Positions 38,024 through 45,577 of a stretch of 64,000 bases of DNA are shown piece after piece. Each line of letters begins with the position of its first letter. Within the stretch, counting starts at the first letter, position 1. Source of the stretch: Bacillota bacterium (GTDB lineage: Bacteria; Bacillota; Clostridia; Lachnospirales; Lachnospiraceae); the NCBI GenBank assembly GCA_023423045.1, contig JAFAGA010000011.1, positions 43,660-107,659 on the forward strand, in the 5' to 3' direction. Both the position numbers and the translations under genes were made by a program. The notes under the pieces are model-generated. The model had not been told where the DNA came from, searched no databases, and was given only the letters and a program-made list of their open reading frames with translations.

Positions 38024-38064
38024 ACCAATATAATTAGTTAAGGAACTCCGAATGCATAGCCTAT

Positions 38065-38102
38065 AAAGGCAGAGTATAGAAATTGTACTCTGCCTTTTTT
38101 GT
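38065..38102 (+). terminator. Rho-independent terminator
   Basis: AAAGGCAGAGTA / TACTCTGCCTTT, 12-bp perfect stem, 9-base loop, T6 tail. It ends the transcript of the secreted protein gene. Confidence 0.85.
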
Positions 38103-38186
38103 GCAGTAATTTAAAAAGCGCTTGACAAATATAGAAAAATTTGCGGGGAGCCCTTTAGTTATATACATTTTTAGGAGGCTTTGCTT

Positions 38187-38216
38187 ATGGATTTATTCTC
38201 TCTCATTGAAAAATAA
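38187..38216 (+). other. Nine-codon reading frame with perfect ribosome site
   Basis: TAGGAGG lies 8 bases before ATG, and the frame reads MDLFSLIEK then stops. It could be a leader peptide or the stub of a broken gene. Apart from this and the terminator, the stretch 37977-38518 before the sigma gene is AT-rich with no gene. Confidence 0.25.
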
Positions 38217-38518
38217 ACTTAGGACATATATAAATTTTGTGGTTAGGACTGTTATATGGGTTAAAGCTTGATAACTACTCAAAACAGTAGCTGAAATAGG
38301 TTAAAAATCCGATAAAAATGAAACCATGTTTAATTTTATTGTGTATGTTATAGTGAATATATTCAAATCATTATCTTCATGCCCCATTTGGCATAAGCAT
38401 AATGAGTAGTAAAATAAATCCGAGGTAGTCTACGAATGGGATATTTGGAAGGAAGGTTCAATCTTTTGGTGAAGGGTATCCATTATTGCAATAATCAGGA
38501 TATATGAGGAGGTGCAGC

Positions 38519-39106
38519 ATGTTCAATAAACAGGAAGACGACTTGAAGTTGATTCAAGGCTTAAAAGCACAAGAAGAGAGAGCTTTAAATACTTGTATTA
38601 ACCGATACCATTCCTATGTTTCCTATATTGTAACCAATATTATCGGGAAAGCATTTCCTCGGGAAGATATAGAAGAAGTTATGATGGATGTCTTTCTTGC
38701 TATTTGGAACCATGCAGATTCGATTGACACAAAGATATCTTCAAGTTTAAAGCCTTATATAGGAACTGTTGCACGCAATAAAGCTAAGAATAAGTTAAGA
38801 GCGTTATCAAAATACAATTCAACAGTATTGCTTGAGGATGAGATAGCAATTGATACGAAGGATTTTACAAAAGATATATTAAATAATGAATTAAGGGGAA
38901 TCTTACTTGAAACATTAAATAAGCTGAGCAAGGATGAACGTATTTGCTTTATAAATTATTATTACTACCAAAAAACAATTCGGTTGATATCAGAAGAAAC
39001 CGGTATTAATGAATCTACCATTAAGTCAAAACTGTCGAGAGGCAGGGGCAAATTAAAAGAATTATTAGAAAGAAAGGGATTTAAATATGAAGATATTGAT
39101 AACTGA
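38519..39106 (+). CDS. ECF-type RNA polymerase sigma factor
   Basis: A 195-residue alternative sigma factor. Region 2 is at about residues 20-85 (YHSYVSYIVTNIIGK, EDIEEVMMDVFLAIWNHAD) and region 4 at about 135-185 (LSKDERICFINYYYYQKTIR, INESTIKSKLSRGRGKLKEL). The start is the ATG after AGGAGG; an in-frame ATG 15 bases upstream would include that site. The stop overlaps the next gene by 20 bases, whose membrane protein is the probable anti-sigma factor. The signal and regulon are unknown. Confidence 0.9.
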   Translation: MFNKQEDDLKLIQGLKAQEERALNTCINRYHSYVSYIVTNIIGKAFPREDIEEVMMDVFLAIWNHADSIDTKISSSLKPYIGTVARNKAKNKLRALSKYNSTVLLEDEIAIDTKDFTKDILNNELRGILLETLNKLSKDERICFINYYYYQKTIRLISEETGINESTIKSKLSRGRGKLKELLERKGFKYEDIDN

Positions 39107-39890
39107 TATTATTCAGGATATAGATGAGGATATAATTGAAAGAATGATATGGGGTGAAGATGACAAGGTAAAATTCTCGAAGCTTAAATTAAAATGGAGG
39201 ATCATGAAGAAATTAAACAAAGAGAAATTCATGTACAAAAGGCTTGTTCAGACAGTATGTCTTACATTATTTGTTTGCTTACTGGTACCTGTTACTGCAA
39301 GAGCTGCAATTCATCTGATACGGATGCAGTCTGCGATTGTTGATAATTCCAACAGAAATCTAATTGGTACAGAAATTATTGATAAAAATTATATCATCTA
39401 TAAAAACGGGACCTATACAAATGCGAGAGGAGAAGTAATAGATCTGGACAAACTCATTAATGATCAGGAAGGGGTACCGGAGAATAGGATTATTAATGAG
39501 ATACAAATAGATAACTATACCCCGTCTTCCATAGTGGAGGTTATTGTTGATAAAACAGGTGAAAATGCATATTCTTCGCCTGAAATTATATTAGTTAATA
39601 ATTCTGTCAGTGTATTATCCAAGGAGGATGGATCCGGCTGGATATTAGATAAAGGAGATACATTGGAATATAAATTTGAAAAATATAAATCCAGTGTAGT
39701 AGACAAGCAAAATCTAATCGTCGGTTATGTTAAAGACGGCGTAATGTATCAGGGGGAGACCTATCAACAATTATCAGATTCCTATGTCCTAAAGGCACAG
39801 GATAAAGGCGAATATTTCATATATCTTCTCAGCGCAAGCTCGGACTATCTAACCGTAAAGCTGGGTAAATTGGTTCACAAAAGAAATTAA
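39087..39890 (+). CDS. Probable membrane anti-sigma factor / sigma-linked protein
   Basis: A 267-residue protein with a cytoplasmic N-terminus of about 52 residues (acidic, then Lys-rich), one membrane helix (residues 53-70, LVQTVCLTLFVCLLVPVT) and a 195-residue extracytoplasmic part rich in beta strands. This layout and the 20-base overlap with the sigma gene are typical of anti-sigma factors, though no zinc-binding anti-sigma motif is visible. Upstream ribosome site is the run AGAAAGG inside the sigma gene. It could also be an exported effector of the sigma regulon. Confidence 0.6.
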   Translation: MKILITDIIQDIDEDIIERMIWGEDDKVKFSKLKLKWRIMKKLNKEKFMYKRLVQTVCLTLFVCLLVPVTARAAIHLIRMQSAIVDNSNRNLIGTEIIDKNYIIYKNGTYTNARGEVIDLDKLINDQEGVPENRIINEIQIDNYTPSSIVEVIVDKTGENAYSSPEIILVNNSVSVLSKEDGSGWILDKGDTLEYKFEKYKSSVVDKQNLIVGYVKDGVMYQGETYQQLSDSYVLKAQDKGEYFIYLLSASSDYLTVKLGKLVHKRN

Positions 39891-39910
39891 AATGTAAACG
39901 CACAAGAAAA

Positions 39911-39950
39911 GGTAACTGATAGTTAAAACTGCTATCAGTTACCCTATCTT
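39911..39950 (+). terminator. Terminator of the sigma/anti-sigma operon
   Basis: GGTAACTGATAG / CTATCAGTTACC, 12-bp perfect stem with a 9-base loop, then CTATCTTT. The rest of 39891-40197 holds only the right GTTGCA repeat. Confidence 0.8.
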
Positions 39951-40003
39951 TACTTATGAAGAATTGGCTGTCACTGCCTTATATTTACTTTAATTAAACG
40001 ATA

Positions 40004-40016
40004 TGCAACAGCCCTT
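40004..40016 (-). repeat. TGCAACAGCCC, right copy of an inverted repeat
   Basis: Exact inverse of GGGCTGTTGCA at 38011-38021, 2 kb away on the other side of the sigma operon. Confidence 0.45.
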
Positions 40017-40197
40017 TTAAGTGCCCTCAAATAAAGAATTGGTAGAGGATTCCAAATTTATTTCATTGCAAAACTGAGTTTACTATATTCAACCTTTAGA
40101 GCTTTTACTTTTCTCTTTACAATAACATAGTCTTCGCAATTAATTACCAGGTAGGGACAGAGAATAGCTATGCTCAGATATGTCACAGCTGAATACC

Positions 40198-41505
40198 TTA
40201 CTCTGGAATTATAATCTCTCCATCCGCAATAGAGTAATCATACATACTCGCCGTATAGGAGATCACACTTCTGCTGGTGATATCAAAAAATTCATAATAT
40301 TTCATATCGGTGTTGGTTTTGCACACAAACAGAATCGTATGCTCATCCGCCCATATTGCCTCCTCAATCTTAACAGCCATATCCATTTTATTCTCGATAC
40401 TCCTCATTTCTCCGTAGCCTTCCGTATCATAACCAAATTCCAAAGGATTATCTGTAAGCATTACATTTGCCGTGCCTTCTGGCGAAAACATCTTATATAC
40501 AGCAGAATTCCATTTAAGCCGATCATCCGTCATCTGCTGAACAATGGGGACCAGGCTTTCCCATATCTCGTCCTTTGGGTCATAGAGAAGAGCCTTGGCA
40601 TCCTCCTCATTCTCTGGCTTCCAGCTTGCATGGTTGCTCAGATAGATCGCTCTTTCATTCGTTATCATATAACTGTATACGGTTTCAACGATACCCTTAT
40701 CACTACCTGCAAAATTATCACGGGAATTATCTGTCATTACCTTATAATAATTCTCCCTGCCTACAACATAGGTGACATCCGTAATAATCGGATCTCCTTC
40801 CGTGGTATTTTGTACCACACGAAGCATGGAGGCGACATTATTACTTACATCTTCCAAGAACACTTTGATTTTATCGGCATTTATAATCTCATTATAGGTT
40901 ACTACGACAGCACCCTCCTGTATGGCCTGTTCATTGCCGTAATTCTTATCAAGGTCCTGAAGCCTCTTAAAACCATAGGGAGTATCGGCTGTTATCTTCG
41001 ATTCACCTAACTTAAACTCGGCAAAATACTTTTTATCTCCGATCTGCTTTAAGATGCGATAGGTACCGTCCGTAAAGGAATAATCTACAAAAGAAAGTTT
41101 GACATAATCTGTATTCTTGTCCTTTGGCGAAAGGATATATCCTATGGCAATCCAGGCGGTATTCTCCGGGAAAGGCAACTGATACCAAGTGCCATCAATC
41201 AATTTCTCAACTGAATATTCTGCGCCATATACGAATTCCTCGTCGGTATTGTTCTGTATATAGACTATGATCTGTTCTATATCCTTCCCATAGACCGGAT
41301 GCTGAGTGGTAAAGGTTATATCTCCGGAAGCATCAATATCAGCTTCCTGCACGTCGGAAGGGATTAATGGCTTTTCCGAGATATCGGTGGGTTTTGTGGT
41401 GATTACATTCTTACCTGCGCCGATTTGCGGATTTTCCTTTGTACCGCAGGCTTCCAGGGAAAAAAGTATAACAAAAAGACCAAATACAAATAATAATTTT
41501 TTCAT
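40198..41505 (-). CDS. Lipoprotein with bacterial Ig-like domain
   Basis: A 435-residue exported lipoprotein: signal peptide with lipobox SLEAC, then a roughly 120-residue Ig-like domain (ITFTTQHPVYGKDIEQIIVY, NNTDEEFVYGAEYSVEKLID, TYRILKQI) of the kind called Big_14 in Bacillota. The C-terminal half (about 250 residues) has no family that I recognise; it contains YNEIINADKIKVFLEDVSNN and ends IADGEIIIPE. The start MKKLLF is set by GGAGGG before it; an upstream in-frame ATG overlaps that site. Transcribed against the sigma operon. Function unknown, perhaps envelope stress or surface binding. Confidence 0.85.
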   Translation of the reverse strand: MKKLLFVFGLFVILFSLEACGTKENPQIGAGKNVITTKPTDISEKPLIPSDVQEADIDASGDITFTTQHPVYGKDIEQIIVYIQNNTDEEFVYGAEYSVEKLIDGTWYQLPFPENTAWIAIGYILSPKDKNTDYVKLSFVDYSFTDGTYRILKQIGDKKYFAEFKLGESKITADTPYGFKRLQDLDKNYGNEQAIQEGAVVVTYNEIINADKIKVFLEDVSNNVASMLRVVQNTTEGDPIITDVTYVVGRENYYKVMTDNSRDNFAGSDKGIVETVYSYMITNERAIYLSNHASWKPENEEDAKALLYDPKDEIWESLVPIVQQMTDDRLKWNSAVYKMFSPEGTANVMLTDNPLEFGYDTEGYGEMRSIENKMDMAVKIEEAIWADEHTILFVCKTNTDMKYYEFFDITSRSVISYTASMYDYSIADGEIIIPE

Positions 41506-42230
41506 AGTACCCTCCATCTATCCGCTTTAGCGGGCAGTCAAATAGTTACATGATGCTGATCACGGTATTTCAAACAACCGGAAGAAGTTCGAAATGTATT
41601 TCCACTGGAATTCATTGTGGAGTTCTTCTGTAGTGTGAAATGTTTTCTTCACACTTTACATCGCGTAGTTGTTAGTTGATCCTGTATCTTGCTTCCTACT
41701 TATTAGACGAAGCACAGTGCAATGGGGTTTCATATCTGTTACTCAATAATGTTGTTGAAATTAAGCGGATAACGGGAATCGGACCTATAGGAAATCTCGG
41801 GAAGCCCTTGTTTAATGCTTGTCAGATGGCAAGGCGATAGTAGCCAAGGGGTGATTAGAGAATAACATAATGATTGAGAAAATGATGAATAGTAGCCGGA
41901 TAGTAGCCTTATAGGAAAAGCGAATTATTCTTATACAGAACATCATATAAATCGAAAATAATAATTGTTACTACAAGTAGCTAATTTGCCGTCTAGGTGG
42001 GTAGGTATACAAAATTCATCTAAATTTCGGAAACAATTTAAGTGTAATAAGTAAATATCAATATTTGAATTATCTACCAATTGTTAGCAGATATATATTT
42101 TATTTTGTCATCTTCTATGCTAGAATATGATATGGAAGAATTTACTTATACATAAAATTGAACTACGGATAATAGCAATTATCGGAAGTTCGGTATGTGT
42201 TGGCTATGGATAATAATAGGAGGTTTAAAT
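41506..42230. other. AT-rich gap before the NTPase gene
   Basis: No gene seen on either strand. It contains the left copy of the 20-bp direct repeat (41761-41780) and a possible weak promoter, TTGTCA-17-TGATAT (42105-42133), ahead of the NTPase gene. Confidence 0.5.
41761..41780 (+). repeat. Direct repeat, left copy (possible island boundary)
   Basis: TTAAGCGGATAACGGGAATC, identical to 45428-45447, 3.67 kb apart in the same orientation. A looser relative, AGCAGATAACGGGAAACGA, lies at 37262-37280. Confidence 0.8.
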
Positions 42231-44645
42231 ATGTTTGAAGATAGGACATTGCAGTGCAAAGATTGTGGTGCTGATTTTTTGTTTACTGCCGGCGAACAGG
42301 AATTTTATGTAGAAAAAGGATTAACAAATGAACCGAAACGTTGCAAAAACTGTCGCGATGCCAAGAAAAACGTTGCAAAAGCCAGGGGGCGGTTCACCGC
42401 CGTCTGCTCCAAATGCGGTGGCATAGCCATATTACCGTTCGAACCCTATAATGAAAGGCGTGTTTATTGTACCCAATGCTTTGATAAATTGGATGCTTAT
42501 AGAGAAAAACGTGAAAAGAATGACATTGTAACTGTCACTGAGAGTAACATTCATTTCTATCAGCCAGGAATGGTTGGTCATATTAAAGATAATAAATCTC
42601 AAATATATCGTAAATATTTGAAACCTAATACAAATGAAGATTTAATAATCGGAAAATTATCTCAGCTGCTTTATGTAACAAAAATTGATAATCATTCTAT
42701 GGATGGTCATGTCTATTATCCTTTCTGTTTGCTTGGGTCAACTGAATTTTTAAAACGTTATGTCCGTGGTCAACGTGAGTTCCTCTTGATATTTTCACAT
42801 TTCGACACAGAAGACTGGCAAGCTAAAACGCTAAAAATAGAGTATGAAATCAGAAAAAGGAAAACATTATTAGGGCGGAATATCATCCCGAACTTTTATT
42901 TGCTAGTGAGCAATGCTGCTAATTTTAAATATGAAATTGATAGTATAAAGGGTGAACCACGAGCTGCTATTATTCCATTTTCTTTCAGTGAAATCCTTAG
43001 GTGTGATGATAAAGACAAATTTGAAAAATTGTTATTAGAGCGTTTTCATGAATATCATTTCGAGAATAATTTATTAGCTGAGAACAAAGCTATAGAAGAT
43101 GATAATCTCTTGTTTGGTGACAGAGGAAAAATTGCTGATGCCGTAGTGGAACGTTGCCGCAAAGGTAATCACTCCGGCATTTTCGGCTTACGTCGAAGTG
43201 GAAAAACATCTGTCCTTAATGCCACACTCCGTAGATTAGAGAGAGAGAATATTGATTTTATTAAAATCGAATCTCGTTCTGAACTAGAGTTTGCTTCATG
43301 GCGAATGGCATTATATGATATTGCTCAAAAAATAAAGATAGCAACCAATTCACAATTAGCGGGAGAAACAAAAGAAAATTACAAAGAAAACGCCCCGCGA
43401 TGTTTTGTTAATGATGTGAAGGTTTTTTGTTCAAATAGACGGATTTTTGTTATTGCTATTGATGAAATTGAATTGATAACCTACAATACTGCTAGCGCAA
43501 CTGAATGGCAAACACTTGAAGCATATAAAGGCTTTTGGAGTGCGCTAAGGGATAGTGGCTGTATTTTATTGATTTGTGGCGTTAATTCATCAATTAATGA
43601 AAAAAACATAATTACTTTTGATAATGACAGTATAGATAATCCAATGTATGGACGAATTATCAATTGTGCTGAGGCGCATAAGACCTATTTACCGGCATTT
43701 ACCGATGAACAAACAAAAGACATGATAAATACTCTAGGAGGCTATAGTGGAATAGCCTTTTCAAATGTATATTCTGATATTAATCGCGCTTTCGGCGGTC
43801 AGCCATATGCCATACGTCAATTCTGTGCTTATGTTTTTGCAAATGTAAAATCATTCCGCAAACATGATACAAACTATGAAGTATCTTTGCCAACAATTAA
43901 AAATTTGCTACAGCAATTTAATACTTCAAATGATGGCTATAGTATATGTGAAACCACTTTGCAACATATACATTACTATAAAGAAGAATATAGTACATTG
44001 GCACGATTTGCCCATTCGCCTGAAAAACACAACAAAATTGAAGTAGATGAGATACAGAGCATTGACCACTTAATAAAATATGGTTTAATTGAATACGATT
44101 ATCAAACTGGATATACTCTATTCAAAATAGATTCCATTAAGGAATATATTCGTCTGAATATACAAAAGGATCCTCTTCTCATGGAAAATGACGAGAGAAG
44201 GAGGTATGTCCAAGATTATGTGGCTGATCTCGAAGTAAAATTGAAATCACATATACTTACATACTTTAGAGCAGTCGGGCAAGAAAACAGACTTCCTCAA
44301 ACCTTACGAGATTTTTTTGATCCCAATCCTATACAGAGCACGATGCTAGATAAGAATACATCAGCACTTAAAGATTTACTTGATCATAAAAAATTTATTT
44401 TGTATTTTTCAACATTGAGGAAAATATACGATAAACACTGGAGTACTTTAGGTCAGATATTCCAATCAAATGGTATTGATAAAGCTTCTTTTAATTCGTA
44501 TATGCGAGATTTAAATGCTGGTCGTTCGGATGCAGACCATTATAGCCCCAGCGAATTAACAACACCTGATGTATGGAATATTAGTGACGCATTAATTCAA
44601 CGCTTTTGCTTAGCTAAGAACGTATTAAAGGAAGTTTTGTCTTAG
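42231..44645 (+). CDS. Zinc-ribbon / P-loop NTPase protein, possible defence effector
   Basis: An 804-residue protein. Two zinc ribbons open it: Cys9/12 with Cys38/41, and Cys59/62 with Cys80/83. Residues about 110-300 are an unassigned domain (LLIFSHFDTEDWQAKTLKIE). Then follows an AAA/STAND-like ATPase: Walker A GLRRSGKTS (319-327), Walker B RIFVIAIDEIE, a sensor-like LLICGVNSS, and a winged-helix-like end (LIKYGLIEYDYQTGYTLFKI). The C-terminal 170 residues are helical, with RKIYDKHW, which fits the Rx4-6H motif of HEPN RNases (weak). AGGAGG precedes the ATG; a longer frame from 42195 contains that site. AT-rich, inside the direct-repeat island. Function unknown; antiphage NTPase is inference. 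Confidence 0.8.
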   Translation: MFEDRTLQCKDCGADFLFTAGEQEFYVEKGLTNEPKRCKNCRDAKKNVAKARGRFTAVCSKCGGIAILPFEPYNERRVYCTQCFDKLDAYREKREKNDIVTVTESNIHFYQPGMVGHIKDNKSQIYRKYLKPNTNEDLIIGKLSQLLYVTKIDNHSMDGHVYYPFCLLGSTEFLKRYVRGQREFLLIFSHFDTEDWQAKTLKIEYEIRKRKTLLGRNIIPNFYLLVSNAANFKYEIDSIKGEPRAAIIPFSFSEILRCDDKDKFEKLLLERFHEYHFENNLLAENKAIEDDNLLFGDRGKIADAVVERCRKGNHSGIFGLRRSGKTSVLNATLRRLERENIDFIKIESRSELEFASWRMALYDIAQKIKIATNSQLAGETKENYKENAPRCFVNDVKVFCSNRRIFVIAIDEIELITYNTASATEWQTLEAYKGFWSALRDSGCILLICGVNSSINEKNIITFDNDSIDNPMYGRIINCAEAHKTYLPAFTDEQTKDMINTLGGYSGIAFSNVYSDINRAFGGQPYAIRQFCAYVFANVKSFRKHDTNYEVSLPTIKNLLQQFNTSNDGYSICETTLQHIHYYKEEYSTLARFAHSPEKHNKIEVDEIQSIDHLIKYGLIEYDYQTGYTLFKIDSIKEYIRLNIQKDPLLMENDERRRYVQDYVADLEVKLKSHILTYFRAVGQENRLPQTLRDFFDPNPIQSTMLDKNTSALKDLLDHKKFILYFSTLRKIYDKHWSTLGQIFQSNGIDKASFNSYMRDLNAGRSDADHYSPSELTTPDVWNISDALIQRFCLAKNVLKEVLS

Positions 44646-44758
44646 CTTGCTAGAACGAGCAATTAGATGGTTGATTTGAATTGAACATTATGTTTATGAA
44701 GTAAAGTTTAGCCATAGGCAAATTTGAATTTGTTGATTTATTTTAATTAGGGGGAATA

Positions 44759-45064
44759 ATGGTGAAGAGAAAAGTTGTCACATTATGTGGTTCAGTAAGA
44801 TTTTGGAATAAAATACAAGAAATGTCTGAAAGGCTGGAATTAGAAAATGAATATGTGGTAATAGGAATCATACCTCATATTATGGATAGAGATTTGACAG
44901 AATATGAAAAAGATTTATTAGGTGAATTACATAGAATAAAAATCGATTTGTCAGATTCAATTTTTGTTGTAAATGTTGATGGGTATATTGGTGAAAGTGT
45001 AAAAAAAGAGATAGAATATGCTAAAGAAAGAGGAAAAGAAATAATTTATTTAGAAAATAACTGA
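44759..45064 (+). CDS. Small protein with nucleoside deoxyribosyltransferase-like fold
   Basis: A 101-residue protein. VVTLCGSVRFWNKI at the N-terminus, HRIKIDLSDSIFVVNVDGYI and GESVKKEIEYAKERGKEIIY match the DUF4406/nucleoside 2-deoxyribosyltransferase-like group (flavodoxin-like, nucleotide-binding), including the conserved GxSxxE pattern (Gly-Glu-Ser). Members may cleave or bind N-glycosidic nucleotides; activity here is unproven. AGGGGGAATA precedes the ATG. It lies 113 bases after the NTPase gene in the same AT-rich island and may work with it. Confidence 0.7.
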   Translation: MVKRKVVTLCGSVRFWNKIQEMSERLELENEYVVIGIIPHIMDRDLTEYEKDLLGELHRIKIDLSDSIFVVNVDGYIGESVKKEIEYAKERGKEIIYLENN

Positions 45065-45427
45065 TTAAACAATTCAATTTATTTGTCGAAAATTTTATTT
45101 CAGTGATGAACAGTATACTGAAGCAAATCAAAATACGAACACATTAATATTATGGGATTATAGACAGGTTACTCAATGCGGTTTTCAAACACCAAAAATA
45201 TTCTGAATGATAGACAAATGGTAGCCCGACTATTTGTCTGCTGGGTGCTTTTTGATTTTCCATGAGAATATCGGAATAAAGCTTTGCTCAAAACCATGGT
45301 AAGGCTCAGGAAAAATAAACATACTTACTAGTGGGTTCACATTTTTATTCTTCCCAACTCAATTTTAAAATTGCATAACAGAAAAGTGGCAGTAGCGCTC
45401 AAACAAGTGCCCCTGCTACTTTTTTTG
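45065..45427. other. Gap after the island genes
   Basis: No gene seen. A hairpin AGACAAAT / ATTTGTCT (45212-45239) followed by a T-rich tail and a second terminator (45384-45427) may end the island transcript. Confidence 0.5.
45384..45427 (+). terminator. Terminator at the island end
   Basis: AAGTGGCAG / CTGCTACTT stem (one G-T pair) with a 20-base loop, then TTTTTT. The right direct repeat begins at the next bases. Confidence 0.65.
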
Positions 45428-45447
45428 TTAAGCGGATAACGGGAATC
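45428..45447 (+). repeat. Direct repeat, right copy
   Basis: TTAAGCGGATAACGGGAATC, identical to 41761-41780. Its last bases (GGGAATC) are also the start of the 23-bp tandem repeats that follow. Confidence 0.8.
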
Positions 45448-45577
45448 ATTAATGCTACATGCCGGAAATCATCAGTGCTGCAAGATGGAAATCAGTAATG
45501 CCATATGACGGGAATTAGCAGCGTTATATGATGGAAATCGGCACACTATGTGATGGGAATCAGCAGCCGTGCATTGG
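45441..45577. repeat. Six 23-bp tandem repeats reaching into the kinase gene
   Basis: Units start at 45441, 45464, 45487, 45510, 45533 and 45555 (one is 22 bp), with consensus close to GGGAATCAGCAATGCTATAT. The last unit encodes the final residues of the histidine kinase (LLIPIT end), so the array seems to have grown from the 3' end of that gene. Confidence 0.8.

Noticed and set aside
40180..41010. 276-codon plus-strand reading frame
   Set aside because: Lies antisense to the Ig-like lipoprotein gene, has no ribosome site and no protein-like pattern; the minus-strand gene has a signal peptide and known domain.
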